From positions 1-64,000 of IMG/VR virus record IMGVR_UViG_3300042402_003469: 64,000 bases of DNA; one strand, written 5' to 3'. The notes under the pieces are model-generated. The model ran no database searches, was not told where the DNA came from, and saw only the letters and a program-made list of their open reading frames with translations. Each line of letters opens with the position of its first letter. Position 1 is the stretch's first letter. The position numbers and the translations under genes were made by a program. Source of the DNA: a virus. Positions 44,001 through 52,266 of the stretch are shown here, piece by piece.

Positions 44001-47000
44001 AGTTGATAATTGGTTGTCGGGTAATACATATCCATACGTTAACGCGTCTTATTTGTTGTTAAACAGTTTACCTATAGCGACTCTTAGAGAAAAATATAAA
44101 TCATATTCGAATGGGGTTGCAACCGATTTAGATTATATTTTTGCGGTATTTAAAAAATTTGGTGCAATTCATAAAGTCCCATATGCTTGGGTTTTAAAAT
44201 ATGGTTCTATTTGGCATAGATATAAGAATTGGGTTGAAAACGGTGTAGATATTTTAGACACGGTTTGGACAGATTTTGACGCAGCAAGTAATTATGACCC
44301 AACTGTAAGTGACCCTGAAAGAACCTATACTTTAACAATCCCTGGTGATACGACAACTACTGACATTGTTTTACAAAGTGTAACTCCTGTTGTGGGTGGA
44401 ACCGTAACCCAATTAAATTTAGGATTCTATCCTAAAGTTATTGATAAATTTAATTTGTTCTACAGAGGATATAATTTATTTAATGGTTATACTAATGCCG
44501 ACATTCAAACTCAGTTAGATAATTCCACTAGTGGATTTACATTAACACCTGTCTCAGATGCGATAATCAACAAGTATTCAGGTTATAATAGTTCCGATTT
44601 AACGGATATACTATCAATTAAACCTTGGAATTGTACTTTATTAGATAAGAGGAATAAATTAGAATATATCGTACCTTCTTTTGGTAGTACTATTAATCAA
44701 ATAAATTCAGAGTGTTTTGATAACTCAGATAAATTACTATTAAGTATTACTTCAAACCCCGCAATTTTTAACGGGTCGGTTAGAAGTTTTTGGGCTTTAC
44801 CGAATTATGGGTATTTTGATTTGTTTGAAGTTGATAAACCCCAACCTACACAACACCTTAAAACAATTCTAAGTGGGTCTCCAGACCAATTAGCGTTTAC
44901 GTTAGGTAAATATAGTGCCTATACTTCCAATGAAGAAATGTTCTCAGTCTTTAATAGAGAAATTTTGGATATGTTGGAAAATGAGTTCTTGAAGTTCTCA
45001 AAATCTATGTATGAATATGAGACTAAACAAGTAGGTGATTTAGTAACAACTAGAGTTCAAATTGATAAATTATATTTGGACCCTAACGGTATTAATAAAA
45101 ACTTCCAACTCTTATTAAAAGATATGATGTCAGTAAATATAGTTACTCCATCATCAACCAGTTCTTCAAATCAAACTAATACGTTAAAAAAAGAACAATT
45201 TATTAAAGTTAATAATACTATTAAAAATTTCTTGGAATTTGATGTTGTTTTAAAATACGGTAATCCTGGTGATTATAATAGAAGATTATTTGATAGTTTT
45301 GCAACTAACGTATTCATTGAAGATAAGATATCGTTTAATTATTATGTTGAAGGTTCGTTACCTAAATCAGGGGTTACGGGAACAACACTTTCAGTTTACA
45401 AATCCGCAAATCCTGAAAGTTGGAAAGCGTTAGAAACGTATGTCGGGTTCTCAACTGAGGAAGGGGTTAAATATACTAGTACGGGTAGTGTTGTTACTGA
45501 TTTCTTTATTGATATGAATGTTGAGTTCATTCCTGAGTCAGTCCAAACATTAGCACCTTTAATTAAGATTTATGCGACTCAAAAGAAATTAGACCCAACA
45601 ATGAATCGTGGTAAATTTATTGCGTTGTTAAATCAATATTTAAACGACAATAAAAAATTTAGTGATACTTTATTAAATTCGGTATTTCAGAAAGTTAGGT
45701 TTGGACTACCAAACGTTGACATTATACCTGAAAAACCTATGGATACTGCTTTACAAGGTGAACAAACTAAAGTTGAGTTGTGGGAGAATTTTAAAGCGTT
45801 AAATGATACTTGGGTTGCTGGGTATGATTATACTCAGACAACTTTCTTAGAAGATGTACTTCTATTAGATAGAGGTAATAGAAACATTGCAGATGAGGTT
45901 TTAATTGACCCATTTAAGGTTAGAAACTTATTAAAAACAATTAATCCTAGTGCTTCTGTGTATTTCTATCTTGAGTCGTTATTAGATATTCATCATTTTG
46001 TTTGTATGATGCACCCTGCATATGTTAACTATTACAATGTACAGGAAGTTGAAAAAAACAGTGTACCTAAAATTGAGGGTAGTTTGGAATTTGGTAATAC
46101 TTTATTTGGTACTTACTTAAATGTAGATACTCGAGCTTCATCTCCAAAATTAGTTTGTATATATGCCGCAGAACCAAGTAAACATTTGGAAAACGATAAA
46201 AATGAAAATAATAGATTTAAGTCAGATTCATTTGATTTAAGAAGAAGTAGTGATAACCCATTGACTGATAAGTTAGAAGGTAAGACCGATTGGGGGTTAT
46301 CAAATAGAGTTGTTGGGTTTAATGTTGATATCGGAATTAGAAATCAAAACATATTTTACTATTTTGACGTATCTCAGGATAGTGGTAAACAAACGTCGGA
46401 ATCTTTACTTCAGATGGATAATCTAATTAATCAGTCGAACGGTAAACAAACTGCGACTCAAAACGTTTCATTATGGAATTTTTATAAGAGTAGGTCATAT
46501 CAGTGTAGAGTTAATATGTTGGGTAATGTTATGATACAACCAACAATGTATTTTAACGTAAGACACGTACCAATGTTTAATGGTCCTTATTATATTATGG
46601 ATGTTAATCACAGTATATCACCAGGAAGGTTTGAAACCACATTTACAGGTATTAGACAACAGGTGTTTGCATTACCAAAAATGGAAAACTACATCCAAAC
46701 TCTAACTAAAAAGTTATTCCTTGACTTATATCAACAGGTTAAACAAAAAGTTAATACGGACGCTAAAAGTAATTCTACGGCTAATTCAAATCCGAATAGT
46801 GTTACAACAACAAGTTCAACCGCGGCACCAAGTACCAATAATGCTACGGTAACAAATACAGGTAAGGTTGATGATTCTCAAAATTGTTCAACTAAGTTAG
46901 ACCCTAAATACAACAAATACGTAGGGTCTAATCCTGAACAGTCTTCATTAAGTCCTAAACAAGTAATCGATGGTATTAATTATAATATTTCAAGTGGGGA

Positions 47001-47775
47001 TAATTTGGATATTACTAAGATGATGTCATTTGTAACAATTTATTTAGAGTCGTTTAAAGACAATCAATTTTACACATTCAACAATAACTTTGCGGGTGTT
47101 AAATTAAATTATGATTGGCCAGGTGAATTACCTAAATTCTTTACACCAAACAAATATCTGTGTGTTTTATCTAAAGATGGTTATTCATATCCATATGCGG
47201 AGTTTAGCGACATTAATAATGTGTATAAATTACTTGGTGCTAAATGGGGTCCTGTTTCATCATTGTCAACAATGGATGCTGAATCATTAACTGAAAGTTG
47301 GGTTAGAAGATGGAATAAGGGTACTATGGGTATTCCTGACTTTGAAAAATTTAAAACCGATAAGAAAACTGAGTATGATAATTTAATTTATAAAGTAACC
47401 GAGGCAATGAAATTGGCGACTACTTTAGGACTATTAACTCCACCACCACCTCCTGTAACAATTAATTATTTAGGTGAGTTTGACACCTTACAAGGTAATG
47501 ATGGTAGTTACTATAATTTAGAACAGAATAATGGTAAATTTAAAGTTTTACGAATTGTTGACTCTAATTATAATTACAATAATGTTGGTAGTACGTTGTT
47601 TAAAGATTCTAATGGAGATATTATGACCTATGGTTGTGTATCAGGTTCGGGTTCAAAGACGTGTACAGTAAATGGTAAAAACCCTGGAACATATACAATG
47701 AATGTTGAATATTACCCTAACGGGCAATTAAATTCGACTAAGATAGATTTGGTTAGTCAACCGTTTACACAATAA
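41050..47775 (+). CDS. Giant baseplate hub protein (gp27/gpD-like) with GH73-like C-terminal domain
   Basis: This 2241-residue protein combines hub and, probably, cell-wall-cutting functions. The N-terminal 250 residues contain LTPTVTIKMEDIRGRALFEQ and YPLFYLTVKGYLGKAVKYQL, hub-like beta domains. A stretch at about 1815-1870 (SYQCRVNMLGNVMIQPTMYF, FNGPYYIMDVNHSISPGRFE) is the typical barrel of gpD/gp27-type hubs. A Ser/Thr/Asn-rich linker (about 1905-1940) leads to a domain at about 1985-2090 with MMSFVTIYLESFKDNQF, TFNNNFAGVK and YPYAEFSDINNVYKLLG. It resembles GH73 glucosaminidases (catalytic Glu in YLES). A small beta domain ends the protein. In T4 the hub carries the gp5 lysozyme, so a wall hydrolase fused to the hub is consistent. 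Over 1000 middle residues are unassigned. Confidence 0.75.
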   Translation: MVDNNENVLVEFDYQNIVLVDPNKIIDSEGNVKERLLKHENLVYYANLECNLFPRTRLSVGNNGYYENKTVSIAAINFLKPGNKTFLDNGYLDEITGFNSVQGKGANQIIETNNQIVKSDKSTESYQTQSISNNIDNNLLLISDISINTPLNLTPTVTIKMEDIRGRALFEQGENSPYSVFFNYPYPLFYLTVKGYLGKAVKYQLALKTFNARFDTASGNFKIECVFMAYKYNVLTNVSMEQVKAIPYMYRTKYTLSPVGDASSQSAQNQVGNTTKDVAMKSTSRGYEKMKEVYSEYKSKGLIPEDFPEMTLQELVVKLEVLEKTITDSLSKADMAPITDGENYQNNLTEYEKEVYFARGNSWFYKYMNTTEFFIDKATGLKMYTFNKETIEGKKKLTAITDLSKGLIPKWNKVLADNKTFGNGGKYKVGGEEFNSEIQNKINFLMFTINSSPDQINWDETYRQRTGKEANEVGVTELKTKSYQNVLRSATVDGEDVTFNWYVFEGPGRFVDSMQIMHNKATSKLDEIQEKFSKLLSTRLSDPKSGLGFKPTLKNVIAVLLAGSEAFLRIMCDVHQNAWNQRKNKYRVGAVLSNDKSATSVDAKQSVATTDGNLIPVYPWPQYFIETNNDKGEKFEIAYPGDPKVISKTKGYLYDVWPEVEFVEEFIKGKTVTIVPSADTQSSTSASNLVNRVSLNAIDFPTTNTFFSNKQESKFMYEIWERIFLPANYQRFMRPNAENEILDVIAESEFINISKSLLQDAPFLIEKLKRYGFNSSNYVPFLASISNDGLGESWQKFIRDEFVTTYIQQEVESQFVILDNTVISSGYQNVDPQPTNIDKFKSYLKSNVTNSTNFLDTLPYNMEGWYSQNLANGKTSGSIRDIYNTSKVYVLNEDKKMVANFDSNTTTSDNRPVSSFNYLKPNIPTQDGLGLQSFYSQRAGDDFANTQQVTEGQVNYINYSGNVSAQQTTSMMNTPMFVNSVLQGVDNWLSGNTYPYVNASYLLLNSLPIATLREKYKSYSNGVATDLDYIFAVFKKFGAIHKVPYAWVLKYGSIWHRYKNWVENGVDILDTVWTDFDAASNYDPTVSDPERTYTLTIPGDTTTTDIVLQSVTPVVGGTVTQLNLGFYPKVIDKFNLFYRGYNLFNGYTNADIQTQLDNSTSGFTLTPVSDAIINKYSGYNSSDLTDILSIKPWNCTLLDKRNKLEYIVPSFGSTINQINSECFDNSDKLLLSITSNPAIFNGSVRSFWALPNYGYFDLFEVDKPQPTQHLKTILSGSPDQLAFTLGKYSAYTSNEEMFSVFNREILDMLENEFLKFSKSMYEYETKQVGDLVTTRVQIDKLYLDPNGINKNFQLLLKDMMSVNIVTPSSTSSSNQTNTLKKEQFIKVNNTIKNFLEFDVVLKYGNPGDYNRRLFDSFATNVFIEDKISFNYYVEGSLPKSGVTGTTLSVYKSANPESWKALETYVGFSTEEGVKYTSTGSVVTDFFIDMNVEFIPESVQTLAPLIKIYATQKKLDPTMNRGKFIALLNQYLNDNKKFSDTLLNSVFQKVRFGLPNVDIIPEKPMDTALQGEQTKVELWENFKALNDTWVAGYDYTQTTFLEDVLLLDRGNRNIADEVLIDPFKVRNLLKTINPSASVYFYLESLLDIHHFVCMMHPAYVNYYNVQEVEKNSVPKIEGSLEFGNTLFGTYLNVDTRASSPKLVCIYAAEPSKHLENDKNENNRFKSDSFDLRRSSDNPLTDKLEGKTDWGLSNRVVGFNVDIGIRNQNIFYYFDVSQDSGKQTSESLLQMDNLINQSNGKQTATQNVSLWNFYKSRSYQCRVNMLGNVMIQPTMYFNVRHVPMFNGPYYIMDVNHSISPGRFETTFTGIRQQVFALPKMENYIQTLTKKLFLDLYQQVKQKVNTDAKSNSTANSNPNSVTTTSSTAAPSTNNATVTNTGKVDDSQNCSTKLDPKYNKYVGSNPEQSSLSPKQVIDGINYNISSGDNLDITKMMSFVTIYLESFKDNQFYTFNNNFAGVKLNYDWPGELPKFFTPNKYLCVLSKDGYSYPYAEFSDINNVYKLLGAKWGPVSSLSTMDAESLTESWVRRWNKGTMGIPDFEKFKTDKKTEYDNLIYKVTEAMKLATTLGLLTPPPPPVTINYLGEFDTLQGNDGSYYNLEQNNGKFKVLRIVDSNYNYNNVGSTLFKDSNGDIMTYGCVSGSGSKTCTVNGKNPGTYTMNVEYYPNGQLNSTKIDLVSQPFTQ

Positions 47776-47793
47776 CATTTACAATAACTGCAA

Positions 47794-47800
47794 TATTTAT
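47794..47800 (+). promoter_or_regulatory. TATTTAT box
   Basis: The box ends 15 bases before the ATG at 47816 and starts a two-gene unit of small proteins. Confidence 0.55.
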
Positions 47801-47815
47801 AATAAAAATAAGATT

Positions 47816-48040
47816 ATGGACGCAAATTTAATATTAGATAATTACTTAGGTAAAAAAACCAGAACTACAGAAAAAGATATGGGTGATGGTACTAAACAAG
47901 TATGTGATTTAGACACTAACGAATGTTATACTGTTAGAATGAAAGATGGTTTAATTGAAAGAGTTGACCATATGATGTCTAAAAATAAAAAAGTTCAAGT
48001 TGAAACACTAACTGGTGTTAAACAATTATTAAACGGATAA
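47816..48040 (+). CDS. Small hypothetical protein
   Basis: The 74-residue protein is charged: MDANLILDNYLGKKTRTTEK, then GTKQVCDLDTNECYTVRMKD. Two Cys lie eight residues apart in an otherwise polar beta-hairpin-like part. It has no recognised domain. A TATTTAT box and a four-base gap to the next gene support it being translated. It lies between the hub gene and a coiled-coil protein, so a virion or assembly role is possible. Confidence 0.6.
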   Translation: MDANLILDNYLGKKTRTTEKDMGDGTKQVCDLDTNECYTVRMKDGLIERVDHMMSKNKKVQVETLTGVKQLLNG

Positions 48041-48044
48041 GAAT

Positions 48045-48740
48045 ATGGCAATCGATAAGAAAATTATAGAAGAAATTAAAAGATATAATTCAATTAACAA
48101 ATATATCTTAGAACAAGAATTACCTGAGCCACCTGTTGGAGATGCTCCACCATTACCAGGAGGAGATGAACCTGTTGGAGACGCGCCTGTTGGAGATGCT
48201 CCGCCATTACCAGGAGGAGACGCACCTGTTGGAGGTGAAACTCCTGCGGAAGGAGAACCTCAACCTATTGACACTGAAACAGACCCTGATGTTGAAAAAA
48301 TTGACGACGAGGGAAATCCTGAAGGTGAAGAGGGTATGGAAGATACTGATAGTGAAGAATTAGATATCACAGATTTGGTGACAACTCAAAAAGATATGGG
48401 TCAAAAACAAGATGAGTATTTTGAAAAGTTATTTGGACACTTAGACAACTTAGAATCTAAGTTAGGTGAAATGGACCAATTAATGAGCAAGATTAACTCT
48501 ATGGAAGAGAAAATTGAAAAATATAGAGAAAAGACACCACAAGAAAAATTAGAACTTAGAAGTTTAGATTCGGGGCCTTTTAATCAAAAATTGACAGATT
48601 TCTTTATCGATAAAGAACCTGATATGGAAAAATCAGGTAAGAATGAATATATTTTAACAAGTGATGACGTTGAGAACTTCTCATCCGCGGATATTAAAAA
48701 TTCATTCACTATGGAACCTAAAAAGAATTTCGGATTTTAA
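48045..48740 (+). CDS. Acidic Pro-rich repeat and coiled-coil protein, possibly packaged
   Basis: The 231-residue protein starts with a helix, MAIDKKIIEEIKRYNSINKY, ending ILEQ. The ILE fits the (L/I)xE prohead-cleavage pattern. Residues about 28-65 are repeats around VGDAPPLPGGD, followed by a highly acidic stretch (about 70-105). A coiled coil (about 118-170: FGHLDNLESKLGEMDQLMSK, MEEKIEKYREK) and a small C-terminal domain complete it. This mix of a short helix tag, disordered acidic segment and coiled coil resembles scaffold or prohead core proteins. No known family was recognised. It precedes the ssb gene, which has its own promoter. Confidence 0.65.
   Translation: MAIDKKIIEEIKRYNSINKYILEQELPEPPVGDAPPLPGGDEPVGDAPVGDAPPLPGGDAPVGGETPAEGEPQPIDTETDPDVEKIDDEGNPEGEEGMEDTDSEELDITDLVTTQKDMGQKQDEYFEKLFGHLDNLESKLGEMDQLMSKINSMEEKIEKYREKTPQEKLELRSLDSGPFNQKLTDFFIDKEPDMEKSGKNEYILTSDDVENFSSADIKNSFTMEPKKNFGF
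48130..48237 (+). repeat. Tandem repeat encoding VGDAPPLPGGD units
   Basis: Two long copies of CCTGTTGGAGATGCTCC(A/G)C with the following CATTACCAGGAGGAGA, plus partial copies, form a recent-looking duplication. Confidence 0.8.
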
Positions 48741-48741
48741 T

Positions 48742-48770
48742 TTGACAAAGTAGGTAATTGGGTTTATTAT
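48742..48770 (+). promoter_or_regulatory. Sigma70-like early promoter of the ssDNA-binding protein gene
   Basis: TTGACA (48742-48747), 17-base spacer, TATTAT (48765-48770). The start codon is 38 bases downstream. The layout is the same as at the polymerase gene. Confidence 0.75.
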
Positions 48771-48808
48771 TAGGTTACAAATAACTTAAAATTTTAAAAA
48801 CAATTATT

Positions 48809-49660
48809 ATGATGTCAACACTAGATTCTGTCTTAGCTCAGTACGAGAAATCACAACAGTCAGGAGGTAACTCCAACAAAATGTCTATGGACGAACGTAT
48901 GAAGAAATACTTCGCAGCGATTCTACCACAAGGACAAAACTCTGCTCAAAAACGTATTCGTATCCTCCCAACAAAAGATGGTAGTTCGCCATTTGTTGAG
49001 GCTTGGTTTCACGAAGTGCAGGTAGGTGGTCAATGGAACAAACTATATGACCCTTCTAAAAACGATAATGAACGTTCACCTTTGAACGAAGTTTATGAAG
49101 AACTTACCGCAACAGGTAAAGAGTCTGACAAAGAACTTGCGAAAAATTACAAATCAAGAAAATTCTACATTGTCAAAGTAATCGACAGAGATAAACCTGA
49201 AGATGGTGTTAAATTCTGGCGTTTCAAACACAACTACAAAAATGAAGGTGTGTTAGACAAAATTATTCCAATTTGGAGAAATAAAGGGGATATCACTAAC
49301 GCTGAAAACGGTCGTGATTTGATTATTGAATTAGCTAAAGCTAAAACTCCAAAAGGTAAGGATTATACTATCATCCAAACAATTATGTACGATGATGCTC
49401 AACCATTACACGAAGACAAGACTCAATTAGATGCTTGGGTTAATGATGAATTAACTTGGAGAGATGTTTACTCTAAAAAACCAACTGACTACTTAGAGGC
49501 GATTGCACGAGGAGAAACTCCACGTTGGGATTCTGAAAAAGGTGGTTATGTTTATGGTGATAGTTCATCTGAAGAAATGAGTATGGGTGGAGGAACAAGT
49601 GCGTCTTCATACAAAGACCCACAAGAGAATGCACAACCTGATGAGGATATGCCATTCTAA
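48809..49660 (+). CDS. gp32: Single-stranded DNA-binding protein, T4 gp32-like
   Basis: The 283-residue protein matches the gp32 core: KRIRILPTKDGSSPFVEAWF, HEVQVGGQWNKLYDP, YKSRKFYIVKVIDRDKPEDG and a C-terminal acidic tail. It coats ssDNA during replication, recombination and repair and recruits partner proteins. The zinc site of T4 gp32 (His plus three Cys) is absent; there is no Cys in the protein, and the loop reads YDPSKNDNERSPL. The last residues, PDEDMPF, resemble the DDDIPF tip of bacterial SSB, which docks many host repair proteins. It opens the replication block and is followed by a terminator and uvsX. ATG at 48812 is an equally good start. Confidence 0.93.
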   Translation: MMSTLDSVLAQYEKSQQSGGNSNKMSMDERMKKYFAAILPQGQNSAQKRIRILPTKDGSSPFVEAWFHEVQVGGQWNKLYDPSKNDNERSPLNEVYEELTATGKESDKELAKNYKSRKFYIVKVIDRDKPEDGVKFWRFKHNYKNEGVLDKIIPIWRNKGDITNAENGRDLIIELAKAKTPKGKDYTIIQTIMYDDAQPLHEDKTQLDAWVNDELTWRDVYSKKPTDYLEAIARGETPRWDSEKGGYVYGDSSSEEMSMGGGTSASSYKDPQENAQPDEDMPF

Positions 49661-49667
49661 TATTACT

Positions 49668-49714
49668 ATAGAACTTGGATACTTACTTAGACGTAGTGTC
49701 CAAGTTCTATTTAT
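49668..49714 (+). terminator. Terminator after ssb, overlapped by a TATTTAT box
   Basis: ATAGAACTTGGATAC pairs with GTGTCCAAGTTCTAT (15 pairs, one G-U) around a 13-base loop; TTATTTTT follows. TATTTAT at 49708-49714 begins in the stem end and lies 31 bases before the uvsX ATG, so the site may both stop and restart transcription. Confidence 0.8.
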
Positions 49715-49745
49715 TTTTAAATAAAAACAAAACATAAAATAGACA

Positions 49746-50747
49746 ATGGCGATTAAAAAAAATGATTTCAGTTCGGTAAAGAAAAAGTTCTCTACCTCTG
49801 CAAAGTACAAACCACAACGATTTTTCGATTTGGGTCCTGACTTTTTAGATGCGGTTGGTTTACCAGGTCCTGCAATTGGACACTTGAATATGTTTTTAGG
49901 TCACTCAGATACAGGTAAAACAACTGCGTTAGTTAAGACTGCGGTTGATGCTCAGAAAAAAGGTATTTTACCTGTGTTTATTATTACGGAACAAAAATGG
50001 TCTTTTGAACACGCAAAACTTATGGGGTTTGAGTGTGAAGAAGTAGTTGATGAAGAGACGGGTGAATTGGATTGGGATGGATTTTACATCTTCAACAATA
50101 ACTTTGACTACATTGAACAAATCACTGATTACATTAACGAATTATTGGATGCTCAAGAAAAAGGAGAATTAGATTACAGTTTATGTTTTATGTGGGATTC
50201 AGTTGGTTCAGTTCCTTGTAAAATGACTTACGAAGGTAAAGGTGGTAAACAACATAACGCATCTACATTGGCTGACAAAATTGGTATGGGTATCAATCAA
50301 CGTATTTCAGGTTCACGTAAAGCGGATTCTAAATACGAGAATACCTTAATTATAGTTAACCAACCTTGGGTTGAGTTACCTGACAATCCGTTTGGTCAAC
50401 CTAAGATTAAAGCTAAAGGTGGTGAGGCGATTTGGTTGAACTCATCTTTGGTATTCTTATTTGGTAATCAAAAAGGTGCGGGTACAACTAAAATTACTGC
50501 AACCAAAGATAAGAGAACTATTAAATTCGCGTCAAGAACAAAGGTATCTGTGATGAAAAACCACATCAATGGTTTAGGTTATGAAGATGGTAAAATCATT
50601 GTAACACCACACGGATTCATTGCGGGTAAGGAAGCGTCAGAAGAAAAAGCGTCAATCGAAAAATACAAAAAAGAATACGCTGATTATTGGAAAGAAATCA
50701 TCGGAACTGATGGTGATTTTGATTTGAGAGAAGAAAAAGAGTCGTAA
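49746..50747 (+). CDS. uvsX: UvsX/RecA-like recombinase
   Basis: The 333-residue strand-exchange ATPase has Walker A GHSDTGKTT (52-60), a RecA-type catalytic Glu in IITEQKW (about 79-85) and Walker B LCFMWDSVGS (146-155). The later LIIVNQPWVELPDNPFGQP and KAKGGEAIWLNSSLVFLF match UvsX. It forms filaments on ssDNA, displaces the gp32-like protein and drives recombination-dependent replication. Length is close to T4 UvsX (391) but with a shorter C-terminus. It is followed after 18 bases by the 5' nuclease. No UvsY-like mediator was recognised in the window. Confidence 0.93.
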   Translation: MAIKKNDFSSVKKKFSTSAKYKPQRFFDLGPDFLDAVGLPGPAIGHLNMFLGHSDTGKTTALVKTAVDAQKKGILPVFIITEQKWSFEHAKLMGFECEEVVDEETGELDWDGFYIFNNNFDYIEQITDYINELLDAQEKGELDYSLCFMWDSVGSVPCKMTYEGKGGKQHNASTLADKIGMGINQRISGSRKADSKYENTLIIVNQPWVELPDNPFGQPKIKAKGGEAIWLNSSLVFLFGNQKGAGTTKITATKDKRTIKFASRTKVSVMKNHINGLGYEDGKIIVTPHGFIAGKEASEEKASIEKYKKEYADYWKEIIGTDGDFDLREEKES

Positions 50748-50765
50748 CATTATAAATAAAACTAA

Positions 50766-51776
50766 GTGACTAAAACATTATTAGTTGACGGTAACAATTT
50801 ACTAAAAATAGGATTTCACGGGGTAAAAGATTTTTACCACAATGGAGAACACGTTGGAGGGATATGGCATTTCATCAACACTCTACGTAAATTTATTGAA
50901 GAATATAACTACGACAAAGTTGTGGTATTTTGGGATGGAGAAAGTAGTTCATCCGCAAGAAAATTAATTTACCCACAATATAAAGAAAATAGACATTCCG
51001 AAACAAATGTTTATAAGGAAGATTCTTTCACAAAACAGAAAGAACGAATTAAAGAATATTTGGAGGAAATGTTTGTAAGACAGATAGACATTGACAATAA
51101 TGAGGCTGATGATTTAATTGCCTATTATTGTCAGGTGTCTCCTGATGAAAATAAGACAATATTTTCAGGTGATAGGGACTTAACACAGTTAATCTCAGAA
51201 CGTGTCTCTATCTATTCCCCAAACACTAAGACAATGTATAAGAACGGTGATAAGATTAAAGTTTATCACTATGAATTTCCGCATCAAAATATTAAAACAT
51301 ATAAAATATTATCGGGAGATAAATCAGATAATATAGATGGTATCTATTATTTGGGTGAGAAAACTTTAGTTAAATTATTCCCTGAGCTACTTGAAAATAC
51401 GGTAAATGTTTCCGATATTTTAACAAAGGCTCAAATGTTATTTGAAACGGATAAAAACAATACTGCTTTAAATAATTTATTAACGGGAAAAACAAAAAGA
51501 GGAATTTATGGGGATGAATTTTTTGAAATCAATGAAAAAATTGTAGATTTGTCCAACCCACTGATAACTGACGAGGCTAAGGAATTAGTTGAGTTATATT
51601 ATCGAGAAAGTTTAGACCCTGATGGTAGAGGGTATAAAAACTTAATAAAGATGATGATGGAAAACGGATTCTTTAAATACCTACCAAAGACTGATGACGC
51701 TTGGGTTAACTTCATCAGACCTTTTATGAAACTAACCCGAAAAGAAAAAAGAAATTATAAAACAAATAAAAATTAA
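50766..51776 (+). CDS. 5'-3' exonuclease / flap endonuclease (T4 RNase H-like)
   Basis: The 336-residue FEN-family nuclease starts with GTG. Metal-binding acidic motifs are in order: LLVDGNNLL (D8), VVFWDGESSSSARKLIYPQY, DNNEADDLIAYY, SGDRDLTQL and the helix-hairpin entrance ILSGDKSDNIDGI. It should remove RNA primers and 5' flaps on the lagging strand, as T4 RNase H does. It lies between uvsX and a small unknown gene in the replication operon, with three bases to the next ATG. The end is Lys-rich (RKEKRNYKTNKN). Confidence 0.92.
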   Translation: MTKTLLVDGNNLLKIGFHGVKDFYHNGEHVGGIWHFINTLRKFIEEYNYDKVVVFWDGESSSSARKLIYPQYKENRHSETNVYKEDSFTKQKERIKEYLEEMFVRQIDIDNNEADDLIAYYCQVSPDENKTIFSGDRDLTQLISERVSIYSPNTKTMYKNGDKIKVYHYEFPHQNIKTYKILSGDKSDNIDGIYYLGEKTLVKLFPELLENTVNVSDILTKAQMLFETDKNNTALNNLLTGKTKRGIYGDEFFEINEKIVDLSNPLITDEAKELVELYYRESLDPDGRGYKNLIKMMMENGFFKYLPKTDDAWVNFIRPFMKLTRKEKRNYKTNKN

Positions 51777-51779
51777 ATT

Positions 51780-52235
51780 ATGACAAAAGAGCAAGACTTA
51801 ACGAAAATGGAGTTTTTACTTACGTTAAATGACAGAATCATTGTACAACGATTTTACAATGTGAAAGGTTTTAATTCATCTGCAAAAAATTCGTTAGAAT
51901 TATACGAATTTATTAAAGACGTAAAAGACGATTTAGAGTTGGATTTGAAAAACAGAACAGTTACGTATATGATTGACAACATCAATCAAATTATGGAAGA
52001 TGAGAACGTTTTAAACACATCAATGACAGATGGTGAAGAACACTTTAATTTATTTATTAAGGTTGGTGATGAGACACTTTGTCATAGACAATTCAACGCA
52101 AAATTATACCCACCAAAAATAAGATACACCGTAGATGTACGCCCGTACCTAAAAACTGTACTTAAGGGTTTGACTGACATTTTTTCAGGTGAAAATTTAA
52201 CTTATGAATATATAGGCCTTCCGCTTTCAGTATAG
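51780..52235 (+). CDS. Hypothetical protein in the replication operon
   Basis: The 151-residue protein is soluble with mixed alpha/beta character: MEFLLTLNDRIIVQRFYNVK, a helical LELYEFIKDVKDDLELDLKN and beta-rich EEHFNLFIKVGDETLCHRQF. I do not recognise a family. It lies between the 5' nuclease and the replicative helicase, and the terminal strand runs to a TAG stop. Position suggests a replication accessory factor, but no motif supports a specific one such as a helicase loader or UvsY. Confidence 0.65.
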   Translation: MTKEQDLTKMEFLLTLNDRIIVQRFYNVKGFNSSAKNSLELYEFIKDVKDDLELDLKNRTVTYMIDNINQIMEDENVLNTSMTDGEEHFNLFIKVGDETLCHRQFNAKLYPPKIRYTVDVRPYLKTVLKGLTDIFSGENLTYEYIGLPLSV

Positions 52236-52242
52236 TATTTAT
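52236..52242 (+). promoter_or_regulatory. TATTTAT box before the helicase gene
   Basis: It starts one base after the preceding stop codon and ends 24 bases before the ATG at 52267. It shows that the motif also serves replication genes. Confidence 0.5.
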
Positions 52243-52266
52243 CAATTACACAAACAAATATAGAGT

